Below are positions 6,975-15,371 of a stretch of 28,254 bases of DNA, piece by piece (the stretch's first letter is position 1; each line of letters opens with the position of its first letter). This DNA comes from Tethybacter castelli (lineage in GTDB: Bacteria > Pseudomonadota > Gammaproteobacteria > Tethybacterales > Tethybacteraceae). The stretch lies in contig JAZHEJ010000045.1 of the NCBI GenBank assembly GCA_036679665.1, forward strand, positions 1 to 28,254, given 5' to 3'. A program made the translations under genes and the position numbers. Under the pieces are notes generated by a model. The model worked only from the letters and a program-made list of their open reading frames with translations, did no database searches and was not told the DNA's origin.

Positions 6975-7085
6975 GCATGTCGCCACTGTAACAAGCAATT
7001 AAGATTGTTTAAATCGAAAGTTGTTTCCGATCGGCTGTCTATGTAATTGTGCACCGCAATTTGTGTGGGCAAAAATCGTTTATTT
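6975..7085 (+). repeat. Dispersed non-coding repeat, copy C
   Basis: It fills most of the 259-base gap between the endonuclease and the type IIG-like gene. It matches copy B over GATTGTTTAAA, GGCTGTCTAT and the core around AATTG-TGCACCG-CAATT (7045-7061), which keeps the small inverted repeat with compensating flanks. The copies are diverged, so the duplication is old. Confidence 0.65.
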
Positions 7086-7190
7086 GCGGTTGATTAATCA
7101 GGCTTTTTTTTATACTTACCGACTTCATGTTTTGAATAAAGCGCTAAAAATCGGTAGGACAACTAATATTACTGAGCACTGTGGTGCAAC

Positions 7191-9320
7191 GTGATGCGTA
7201 GTTATCAAGAAGAACGCGTTTTAAAACAAGTTGTCTATCGATTAAAGTTGCTCGCAGGTTCCACATCTGAAGATGTTATTTGTGCACATTTTGAAAAGTT
7301 GTTTAGCATAGCCGGCTTTGAAGATGTGCAACGCGAACACCAAATTGAAGGCGGCGTAGTCGATATAGTCGCAGTCGGCGCACGACTTGCGGTCGTAATA
7401 TCAACCAGTGCTGGTTTGCAAAAATTAGGTAAAAACATTGAGTCGCCAAAAGCGCAGTTAGCGCGTTATTTAGCGCTACTAACCGCCAAATACAAAAAGC
7501 TCAAACAAGCAAAAAAACTACCCTGGCGTGGAATACTAACTGATGGAAAAATTGTAAAGCTATTTGAATGGCAAGGCCGCGGGCCAACTAGTATTAAACA
7601 ACCGCAAGCAGCTGATCTGTTGGAGCTTACCAATATAAGATTAGATGGAAAAACAAGAAAAGTGGCTGCACTAGCGTGGGTTGAATTTGTTGAAAACTAT
7701 ATTGCTATTGATAATCGACTGCCAAAACCAAATCCTCCGGCAAATCTTTTAGAAAAACTGCTAGAACCAAGGCTAAAAGATTTGACAAATGCGGCGGAAA
7801 AAGCAGAAAGAGACAAGCATTATGAAACCAAATATGAAATTTGGAAAAGTGTGTTAGGCAGTACAGGAATGAAGCCTCCAGACCATGAGCAATTAAGAAG
7901 TCGGCGTTTGTTTTGTGAGCACACAGCTAATGTAAGCATCGCGCGCGGCATTGTTGCGTCGCTTGAAAAAAGTAAGGCAAAAAAACAAGCCACGGATGTG
8001 TTGAATGACAGTTTTGTGTGCTGGTTAAATACGATCATTGAAGGTGGGGAATGGGCGGAAAAATTGTTAAAACGGTTGAATCGATACAACTGGAGCGGTA
8101 CCACGCGCGACTTTTTGCAAACAACTTTCGAGCGGAAAATTAATAAAGAAGACCGCAAAGACTTCGGCAAACACTATACCCCAGACTGGTTGGCCATAAA
8201 AATATGCGAAGACAGCCTGGACGTGGCTTGGCTTGACCGCTCTATCGACGCGGCACTGCGCGTTTTGAATGGCTCAACCCAAAGCGATCAAAAAGCGCTG
8301 CAAGGTATCGGCGTGTTGGATCCGACATGCGGTTCAGGAACTTTTCTTTATCATGCCGCGCGCCGCATAGTCGAGTACGCAATAGACAACAAACAATTAT
8401 CACTTTCTCAAGCTAGTCAGTGCGCCGCTGCTTTGGTACATGGCATGGATGTTCATCCGGTTGCCGCGGAGATGTCGCGTGCCGTACTGAGCACCGCTTT
8501 ACCCGGCTTACCTGCGGGCAATAAACAATTATCGGTGTACGTATGTGATGCGCTGCATTTACATGAATTTGAACATGGGCGGCTTTGGGCTGAACTAGAA
8601 ATTGTGATTCCGACTGTCCAACAAAGGGCTATTAATGTGCCGATTAAACTTTTAAATCATAAAAATTCCGCGGCAATAATAACTTATATCGTAAATAATG
8701 CCGCGGCATTTTCGCCTGAGGCACTTAGATTTAGCAAATGGGAAATTGATCAAGATCTCAAAGCTGATCTCAAAAAAATGCATAGTCAATTAGTGGAAAT
8801 TTGTAATCGAGAAGGTGATCATGTCTGGGATTGGATGATTCGCAATATTTGCAAGCCGCTTCAATTATCCGCTGCAGGCGTAGATCGTCTTATCGGTAAT
8901 CCACCTTGGTTGGCAGTTTACGATATTGAAGATAAAGCGCGCAAAAAATCGATCGCAAAATTGCAAAGTGAGTACGGATTAACGCGGCGGTCGCGGAGCA
9001 ATTCGGCACAAGGAGATCTTGCTGAGTTATTTTGTGTCCGAACAATTTCCCAATATCTGCCGCAACCAGCGAAAAACACCAAATCAACGGGTAAGTTTAG
9101 TTTTGTTTTACCAGGCAACGCGTTGACTAAACAGACTTGGGAACCGTTCAGGTCAGGCAAATGGGGGTTGAACACGACCGTAAAGTTTTACCCGGCTTGG
9201 GATTTAACCGCAGTGAAACCACCGCCTTTTTCTCATGCGTCAAACGGAACGTGTGTGGTGCGCGGCGAGTCGGCCTTCAGTTCTGTTGGTTTGAAGTCAG
9301 TTTTGCAATGGCGAGGTTAA
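7191..9320 (+). pseudogene. Type IIG-like restriction-methylase, 3'-truncated with degenerate nuclease site
   Basis: A 709-residue frame. Residues about 30-130 form an N-terminal nuclease-like domain (FEKLFSIAGFEDVQREHQIEGGVVDIVAV). The Asp is present (D58), but where E-x-K is expected the sequence is S71-T-S73 (VVISTSAGLQKLGKNIESPKAQLARYL), so both metal/catalytic residues are missing. Residues 320-580 are an N6-adenine methylase: GKHYTPDWLA, DPTCGSGTF (377-385) and NPPW (570-573). The protein ends in the region KPPPF...CVV...VLQWRG, where related enzymes continue for several hundred residues with the target-recognition part. The downstream 226 bases resemble nothing in the gene, so the 3' end is deleted. 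It starts at GTG 7191 or ATG 7194. Nuclease activity is unlikely; methylation is doubtful without the lost end. Confidence 0.75.
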
Positions 9321-9495
9321 TGAAATAATGGCAACTTTATTTCAAACCAAGCTTTTTTACAGGCAAATAGTCAGCTTGCGTAAGATTATCTTGCACTAAA
9401 GCATTGATTTCAATAAGGTTAGCGATTAGAACATTTGCGAGCCCTGAATTTGAACAGTCTGTCTGATAAATTTCTGCCAGAGATTTTTAATGTAG

Positions 9496-9519
9496 TATAG
9501 TAATAGGTGAGATATCACC
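9496..9519 (+). promoter_or_regulatory. Possible -10 and operator before ABC importer operon
   Basis: The 226-base gap before the importer operon contains TATAGT (9496-9501) and, five bases on, GGTGA-GATA-TCACC (9506-9519), an inverted repeat placed where a repressor could block transcription. No good -35 box is seen at the right distance. GGGGA about 9 bases before the ATG at 9547 is a plausible ribosome binding site. Confidence 0.28.
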
Positions 9520-9546
9520 AGCATCATGATATATGGGGAATAAAGC

Positions 9547-11568
9547 ATGAACAACAACTTGCAAATTGACACAAAACTGATTAAATCCGCGCTCGTGCTT
9601 GCGGTGTTTTCCGGCATAGCATCGGCGGATCCGATGCCGCAGGAGGAGAGCCTGTCTAGCATCGAGATCAGTTTGATCGGGCGCAACGATCTTTATACTC
9701 ATCAAGGGCTCAACCGCTATGCGGAAGCTCCGTTTCTTACCGATCTGGTATCGGCGGGTCAGTTACCGCCAGTTGGCGAACGACTCCCCAAACAGCCGGT
9801 GGTATTTAAAACCGACGCGATGGTGGACGGCGTCGGCGAATATGGTGGCGTATTTCGGCATGTGATCGGTGGCAGACCTCAAGGCTGGCATTTCTTGGCC
9901 GGCCAGCACCAAGGCTGGGGCGGCATCAACATGGCCGTGCAAGAATGTTTGATCCGTCAAGGCCCGCGCTGGCAGGTCAAAGCAGAAGAGCAAACCGGCC
10001 CGTTGCCAAATCTGGCCCGAAGCTGGGAATGGAACAACGACAAAACCGAACTGACCATGCATCTGGTTGAAGGGGCGAAGTGGTCGGACGGCGATCCGTT
10101 TGATGTCGAGGACATCCAGTTTTGGTGGGAGGACAACGTCGAGAACCCCGAAGTCCAGGGTATCTTAAGTGCCGGGGAATTCGGTACCGGCACCAGTTTA
10201 GAGGTCATTGACGATTACACTTTCAAGTTCCGGTTTACCGCGCCGCAAAGCGAAAGCCTGCTTGAGAGCTTGGCGTATAACCAAGGCTGTCCCGGGCCTA
10301 GCCATGTGCTCAAGGAACACCATCCCAAATACAACTCATCCAAAAGTTACGAAGACTATCGTAACGCGTTGCCGGCGGATGTGGTGCCGATACCGGTACT
10401 AGGCGCATGGGTGCCGGTGTTGCATCGGCCGGACGAACTGGTGGTGTTGCGCCGTAATCCTTTCTACTGGAAGGTCGACGAACGAGGTAATCAGTTGCCT
10501 TATATCAACGAAATGCACTTCAAGCTGACCACATGGGACGATCGCACCACGCAAGCGGTTGCGGGCACCGGCGACTTTTCCAATATGGAAAACCCGGGCA
10601 ACTATGTCGAGGCGCTTAAACAGTCGCAAGAGCCCGACGCGCCGGTGTCGGTCAAATTCGGATCCCGCAACCTGGTGTGGCGGATTGAGCTGAATTTTGC
10701 GGCCAAGCTGGCCGAAGATCCGGTGGACCGCCAGTTGCGCACTCTCTTTCGGGACAAGAATTTTCGCTTGGCGCTCAGCCACGCTTTGGATCGCAATGCG
10801 GTCGGCCAGGCGGTTGCCCGCGGGCCGTTTTTCTATCCGTACACGGGCGGGTTTGCTTCCGGCTCACCTTACTATGATTACGGGAGCACCGAGTACCAGC
10901 CGTATAATCCGGACGGAGCCAGGTCGTTACTTGCCGGGTTGGGTCTAAGCGACACCGACAGCAACGGGATTTTGAACTTGCCCGGCGGCGGGGAAGATCT
11001 TACGTTAGATATCATTTACAAGACTGAGCGCAACGAAGATCGCAAGATGGCCGATGCGGTAACCTCGTTGTTTGCCGATGTGGGAATACGGGTGCTGCTC
11101 AAGCCGGTGCCAGAGAAAAACTTTGGCGATATCCGCAATCGCGGCGACTTCAACGTGCTCTTGCAACGCAGCAACTTTGTGTTGCCAACCTACCGGACTT
11201 GTGAACATTTGCCGATCAGCGACAGTTGTCCGGGTTTTCACCTGAGCGGTGCCGGCGGACGCGATCTTCTGCCGTTTGAAACGGAACTTGCGAGTTTGAA
11301 CGAAACGATTGTCAGCACCGACGATCCGCGGGTAAGCACCCGTGCCGCCCAACAAATGCAGAAAATTCTGACGGAGAATTTGTATGTGGTCGGCCTGGTG
11401 CAGGCGCCGGCCGCATTGTTGGTCAACAAGCGTATCCGCAATGTACATCCGGGCACCCCGGTATTTATGTACGACTGGGCTGAAGACGGCATAATTCGCG
11501 AACGGTTGTGGATACCCAGGGAGCAGCAGATTACCGAATTGCTTCCGAATACGATTGCGCAGTACTGA
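9547..11568 (+). CDS. ABC transporter substrate-binding protein, family 5 (peptide/opine type)
   Basis: A 673-residue secreted solute-binding protein. The first 27 residues form a signal peptide (LIKSALVLAVFSGIASA) with a type I cleavage site ASA|DP and no lipobox cysteine, so the protein should be free in the periplasm. The mature protein follows the SBP_bac_5 plan: EYGGVFRHVIGG, LPNLARSWEWNNDKTELTMHLVEGAKWSDGDPFDVEDIQFWWEDN (the family signature), and a C-terminal domain with FRLALSHALDRNAV. It delivers oligopeptides or peptide-like compounds to the permeases encoded next. Length is at the long end for DppA/OppA proteins (about 530), closer to alphaproteobacterial opine/peptide binders. It heads a four-gene operon, and a strong hairpin follows it. 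Confidence 0.92.
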   Translation: MNNNLQIDTKLIKSALVLAVFSGIASADPMPQEESLSSIEISLIGRNDLYTHQGLNRYAEAPFLTDLVSAGQLPPVGERLPKQPVVFKTDAMVDGVGEYGGVFRHVIGGRPQGWHFLAGQHQGWGGINMAVQECLIRQGPRWQVKAEEQTGPLPNLARSWEWNNDKTELTMHLVEGAKWSDGDPFDVEDIQFWWEDNVENPEVQGILSAGEFGTGTSLEVIDDYTFKFRFTAPQSESLLESLAYNQGCPGPSHVLKEHHPKYNSSKSYEDYRNALPADVVPIPVLGAWVPVLHRPDELVVLRRNPFYWKVDERGNQLPYINEMHFKLTTWDDRTTQAVAGTGDFSNMENPGNYVEALKQSQEPDAPVSVKFGSRNLVWRIELNFAAKLAEDPVDRQLRTLFRDKNFRLALSHALDRNAVGQAVARGPFFYPYTGGFASGSPYYDYGSTEYQPYNPDGARSLLAGLGLSDTDSNGILNLPGGGEDLTLDIIYKTERNEDRKMADAVTSLFADVGIRVLLKPVPEKNFGDIRNRGDFNVLLQRSNFVLPTYRTCEHLPISDSCPGFHLSGAGGRDLLPFETELASLNETIVSTDDPRVSTRAAQQMQKILTENLYVVGLVQAPAALLVNKRIRNVHPGTPVFMYDWAEDGIIRERLWIPREQQITELLPNTIAQY

Positions 11569-11584
11569 CCTTTGTTAGCTAATC

Positions 11585-11614
11585 GACCGGATCCTAGCGA
11601 GTAGGGTACCGGTC
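11585..11614 (+). other. Intercistronic stem-loop after binding-protein gene
   Basis: GACCGG-ATCCTA, loop GCGAG, TAGGGT-A-CCGGTC: twelve base pairs (one G-T pair) with one bulged A at 11608. There is no T-run, so it is unlikely to be a full terminator. In binding-protein operons such structures usually protect the upstream message from 3' decay or attenuate readthrough, giving more binding protein than permease. Confidence 0.6.
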
Positions 11615-11640
11615 CTGCCGAGGCTTGGACAAGACACAAA

Positions 11641-12534
11641 ATGTTTTTGCCCGGATATGTAGCGCGGCGACTGCTCGCGGCTATCCCTTTGCTAATTGGC
11701 ATATCGTTGGTTTCATTCGGGATTATTGTCGCGGTTCCGGGAGATTTTGTTGACGGCTGGATAGCCCAAACTTCAGCGCGCACCGGCAAATCGGTGGAAG
11801 AACTGATGCCGCAAGCTATGGCATTGCGCGAAAGCTTGGGCTTGGACAAACCGGTCTGGGTGCAGTATCTGGTCTGGATGAAGGGCATCGTAACCGCCGG
11901 TGATTTCGGGTTTTCGTTCGTCCAAAGCCGTCCGGTAACCGAAGTTATCGGCTTGCGCTTTCCGCGCAGTATCGGTTTGGCGCTGATCACGCTGGTGGTA
12001 GGCCAGACGATCGGGGTGTTACTTGGTATCTATGCCGCCAACAACCAATATCGCTGGGGCGACACGCTGGCTACGTTGGTCGCTTTTTTGGGTATCGTAA
12101 TTCCGAAATTCGTGATCGCGCTGGTTATTTTGTATCTGCTGGTGTTCGTATGGCGTTGGCCTTATATCGGGGCGGTTAATTCGGCCGAGTTTGTGTTGCA
12201 GGAGGAATATTCATTAGCCAAGCTGTGGGATTTTCTCAAACATGTGTGGCCGATTTTGTTCGTGTCGATCTGGGCGGGACAGGCGTATCCGACCAGGATG
12301 ATGCGCGGCAATTTGCTTGACGTGATGAATATGCAGTACATCGAAACCGCGCGCGCCAAAGGCTTGTCGTCCCGGCGCATCCTGTTCAAGCACGCGGTAC
12401 CTAATGCCTTGCATCCGGTGATCATGAACATCGGCACCCGCTTTGACTACATGATCAAAGGCGAACTGGAAATCGCCATCGTGATGGGTATCCCCACGCT
12501 GGGCCCGCGGGTGCGGCACACGGCGTCCGACTAA
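11641..12534 (+). CDS. Peptide ABC transporter permease, DppB type, apparently lacking last helix
   Basis: A 297-residue inner-membrane permease. The DppB/OppB start is typical (ARRLLAAIPLLIGISLVSFGIIVAVPGD), followed by helices near 100-175 and the cytoplasmic EAA loop that contacts the ATPase (YIETARAKGLSSRRILFKHAVPNALHPVIM, about 218-260). Relatives end ...MGIPTLGP, then about 45 residues including the final helix, then DPRVR plus a short tail. Here MGIPTLGP (282-289) is joined directly to RVRHTASD and stop. The most likely explanation is an in-frame internal deletion at 12507/12508 that removed the last transmembrane segment. Function is therefore doubtful, although the operon is otherwise intact. 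There is no strong ribosome binding site before the ATG. Confidence 0.88.
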   Translation: MFLPGYVARRLLAAIPLLIGISLVSFGIIVAVPGDFVDGWIAQTSARTGKSVEELMPQAMALRESLGLDKPVWVQYLVWMKGIVTAGDFGFSFVQSRPVTEVIGLRFPRSIGLALITLVVGQTIGVLLGIYAANNQYRWGDTLATLVAFLGIVIPKFVIALVILYLLVFVWRWPYIGAVNSAEFVLQEEYSLAKLWDFLKHVWPILFVSIWAGQAYPTRMMRGNLLDVMNMQYIETARAKGLSSRRILFKHAVPNALHPVIMNIGTRFDYMIKGELEIAIVMGIPTLGPRVRHTASD

Positions 12535-12543
12535 CCCAAGATC

Positions 12544-13650
12544 GTGACGGATGCCACCATGTATGAGGCGCCCGCCCAAGCGTCGCTATCGTACTGGCAG
12601 TTGGTCAGGCGACGCTTAGCCGCGAATCGCTACGGGATGGCCGGCATGTTTGGCTGCGTACTAATCATCGCGACCGCGTTGTTTGCGGGATTTTTGGCCC
12701 CGTACGGCCGGGAAACCAAAAATGTCGCGGCGATTTATTCACCGCCGCAACTGGTGCGCGTCTATGATGGTCAGCTTAGCGCGCCGTTCGTATACGGCTT
12801 TGGCGAAGAGCTTGATCCGATCACCTACGAGATCACGTTTGTACCCGATCCCGCCCAACGCGCCGAAATTGATTTTTGGGTGACCGGCGATACGTGGAGT
12901 TTGTTGGGACTAATGGAATTTTCCACTCATTTGTTCGGAACCGAACCGGGTAAGTTCATTCATATTCTGGGCACCGACAATCTGGGCCGCGACGTGTTTT
13001 CGCGGATGCTGTACGGAACTCAAATAACCTTGTTGATGGGTTTTGTGGTGATGGCCGCGGCATGCTTGCTCGGGGTCGCGGTCGGGGTAACATCGGGTTA
13101 TTTCAGTGGCAATATTGATGCGGTGACGCAACGAATCGTCGAGTTTGTGAAATCTTTTCCGGACTTGCCGTTGTATCTGGCGTTGGTCGCGCTGATTCCG
13201 CGCCGGGCCGAGCCTTTAACCGTGTTTATCTTGTTCGCGGCGATTTTGGTGTTGCTGCGCTGGACCGATATCAGCCGCGAACTGCGCGGCAAGGTTATCG
13301 CGATCAGGTCGATGGAATATGTGCGCGCCGCGGTGGCGGTCGGCGCGAGCGATCCGAGGATCATCGCCCGTCATATCGTGCCCAACACCTCGTCGCACAT
13401 CATCGTGTGGGCCACGTACCAGTTGCCCGAAATCATTCTGCTTGAAACATTTTTGTCATTTTTGGGTCTCGGGGTGCAGGCGCCGATGGTGTCGTGGGGC
13501 ACGATCTTAAATCAGGTGCGCGATACCCAGGCGTTGGTCGCCGCGCCGTGGCTGATGGCACCGGTCGGCATGATTGTGATTTCCGTGCTCGCGTTCAACG
13601 CGTTCGGGGACGGTTTGCGCGACGCGATGGATCCGTACAGCAATGAATAA
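12544..13650 (+). CDS. Peptide ABC transporter permease, DppC type
   Basis: A 368-residue inner-membrane permease partnering the preceding DppB-like protein. It starts at GTG (12544) nine bases after the upstream stop; ATG at 12559 is an alternative. Residues about 20-55 carry the N-terminal helix typical of DppC (RRRLAANRYGMAGMFGCVLIIATALFAGFLAPYG). A long periplasmic insert (about 56-135) precedes the HILGTDNLGRDVFSRMLYG motif that is diagnostic for DppC/OppC proteins. The EAA loop lies near 255-290 (EYVRAAVAVGASDPRIIARHIVPNT), and the protein ends with ...FGDGLRDAMDPYS, the normal family terminus. The extended insert resembles the longer permeases of alphaproteobacterial peptide/opine importers. 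The 3' end overlaps the ATPase gene by 8 bases. Confidence 0.92.
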   Translation: MTDATMYEAPAQASLSYWQLVRRRLAANRYGMAGMFGCVLIIATALFAGFLAPYGRETKNVAAIYSPPQLVRVYDGQLSAPFVYGFGEELDPITYEITFVPDPAQRAEIDFWVTGDTWSLLGLMEFSTHLFGTEPGKFIHILGTDNLGRDVFSRMLYGTQITLLMGFVVMAAACLLGVAVGVTSGYFSGNIDAVTQRIVEFVKSFPDLPLYLALVALIPRRAEPLTVFILFAAILVLLRWTDISRELRGKVIAIRSMEYVRAAVAVGASDPRIIARHIVPNTSSHIIVWATYQLPEIILLETFLSFLGLGVQAPMVSWGTILNQVRDTQALVAAPWLMAPVGMIVISVLAFNAFGDGLRDAMDPYSNE

Positions 13651-15286
13651 CCCGTTGCTACTTGACATCGCGGACGTTTCGGTCGATTTTCGCACTATCG
13701 CCGGGACGGTAAACGCGGTGCGCCGGATCGGCTTTGCGGTGCGACACGGTGAAACGCTCGCGGTGGTCGGAGAATCCGGGTCCGGCAAATCGGTGACCGC
13801 CCGCGCGATCATGAGCATGCTCGCCACCAACGCGACGGTGGGCGCCGATGCCAAAATCGTCTTTGACGGCCAGGATATTTCGAATTACAGCGAAGAGCAG
13901 ATGTGTCAGATTCGCGGCGATCGGATCGCGATGATTTTTCAAGAACCGCTCACGAGCTTAAATCCGTTGTATCGCGTCGGTGATCAAGTGGCCGAAAATA
14001 TTCTTGCCCATCGGCCGATGTCGAAAAGCGCGGCGGCGGCGGAAGTGGTGCGTCTGTTCGAAGAAGTGAGGCTGCCTGAGCCTGAGGCGCGCCGCGCACA
14101 GTATCCGCATCAGATGTCCGGCGGCCAGCGTCAGCGGGTCATGATCGCGATGGCGCTGGCCAATAATCCGGATCTGCTAATTGCCGACGAGCCGACCACC
14201 GCGCTGGACGTTACGGTGCAAGCCGAGATTCTCGCATTGCTCAAAAGCTTACAGCGCAAGCACAAGATGGCGGTGATTTTGATCACCCACGACCTGACTG
14301 TGGTCAGGAAAACTTCCGACCAGGTGGTGGTGATGCGCGCCGGCGAAATCGTCGAACGCGGCGCGACCGAAAAAGTTTTTAAAGATCCCCAACACGAATA
14401 CACGCGTCATCTGCTGGCCAGCGAGCCCAAGGGCCGGCCGGATCCGCTGGCTGAAGGCGCGCAACCGCTTTTGGTCGGCCAAAACGTGCGGGTGAGTTTC
14501 AAGACCAAACACGGCTCGTTTTTTGCCCGCAAAACGCTGGATGAAGTAGCGGTCAACAGTCTGTCGGCAACGATTCGCAAAGGCGAATCGCTGGGTTTGG
14601 TCGGTGAATCCGGGGCGGGTAAATCTACTTTCGGCATGGCGCTGATCAGGCTGATTCATGCTGACGACGGCACGATCAAGTTTGACGATGTGCAAATTGA
14701 CGGCAGATCGCGTAAGCAGATGCGTCCGTTGCGCCCCAGAATACAGGTGGTGTTCCAAGATCCGTTTTCATCGCTTAATCCGCGGATGATCGTGCGCCAG
14801 ATAATCGAAGAAGGCCTGATTGTCAATTCAATCGGCGCGACTTCGCAAGCAAGAAAACAAATCATCGCTGAAGTGTTGGCGGATGTGCAGATGCCCGCTG
14901 ACGTGATGGACCGGTTCCCCCATGAATTTTCCGGCGGCCAACGTCAACGCATCGCCATCGCCCGCTCGTTGGCGTTGCGCCCGGAATTCATCCTGCTCGA
15001 CGAACCGACTTCGGCGCTTGATTTGTCGATTCAGGCTCAAATCATTGATCTTTTGCGCGTATTGCGCGCCAAGCACGGTCTGAGTTATCTGTTTATCAGT
15101 CACGATCTGAAGGTGGTCAGGGCGTTGTGCCATAACGTGCTTGTGATGCGCAACGGCGAGATCGTTGAATCCGGCCCGACCGAGCAAGTTCTGGGCGAGC
15201 CGCGCACCGCATACACCAAACGTTTGGTAAACGCCGCGTTTTATGCGGACGCGACGGAGCCGGCTGATCAGTCGCCGGCCGACTAA
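13643..15286 (+). CDS. Fused double ATPase of peptide ABC importer (DppD-DppF type)
   Basis: A 547-residue cytoplasmic protein with two complete ABC ATPase domains in one chain. The first has Walker A GESGSGKS (43-50), signature SGGQ (159-162) and Walker B LLIADEP (178-184). The second has Walker A GESGAGKS (321-328), signature SGGQRQRIAIA, and ILLDEPTSALD. Between them lies the oligopeptide/dipeptide C-terminal motif region (HEYTRHLLASEP). It hydrolyses ATP to drive import through the two permeases. Fusion of the DppD and DppF functions is common in Alphaproteobacteria (YejF-like). The ATG overlaps the end of the permease gene, indicating translational coupling. All catalytic motifs are intact. 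Confidence 0.95.
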   Translation: MNNPLLLDIADVSVDFRTIAGTVNAVRRIGFAVRHGETLAVVGESGSGKSVTARAIMSMLATNATVGADAKIVFDGQDISNYSEEQMCQIRGDRIAMIFQEPLTSLNPLYRVGDQVAENILAHRPMSKSAAAAEVVRLFEEVRLPEPEARRAQYPHQMSGGQRQRVMIAMALANNPDLLIADEPTTALDVTVQAEILALLKSLQRKHKMAVILITHDLTVVRKTSDQVVVMRAGEIVERGATEKVFKDPQHEYTRHLLASEPKGRPDPLAEGAQPLLVGQNVRVSFKTKHGSFFARKTLDEVAVNSLSATIRKGESLGLVGESGAGKSTFGMALIRLIHADDGTIKFDDVQIDGRSRKQMRPLRPRIQVVFQDPFSSLNPRMIVRQIIEEGLIVNSIGATSQARKQIIAEVLADVQMPADVMDRFPHEFSGGQRQRIAIARSLALRPEFILLDEPTSALDLSIQAQIIDLLRVLRAKHGLSYLFISHDLKVVRALCHNVLVMRNGEIVESGPTEQVLGEPRTAYTKRLVNAAFYADATEPADQSPAD

Positions 15287-15371
15287 TCACCGCCGCGACT
15301 GGCAACCACAATTTGTCGGCACAGAATTAATAGCCAATTGCCGGTTACTTTAGATAGCGTTATTAGGTGCC

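Noticed and set aside
3425..7085. The dispersed repeats as a CRISPR array or insertion sequence
   Set aside because: The three copies are more than 1 kb apart, diverged, lack uniform spacers, and contain no transposase frame or clear terminal inverted repeats.
9763..15187. Many long open frames on the minus strand under the importer operon
   Set aside because: They lie opposite well-supported genes in GC-rich DNA, show no recognisable motifs and reflect codon bias of the real strand.
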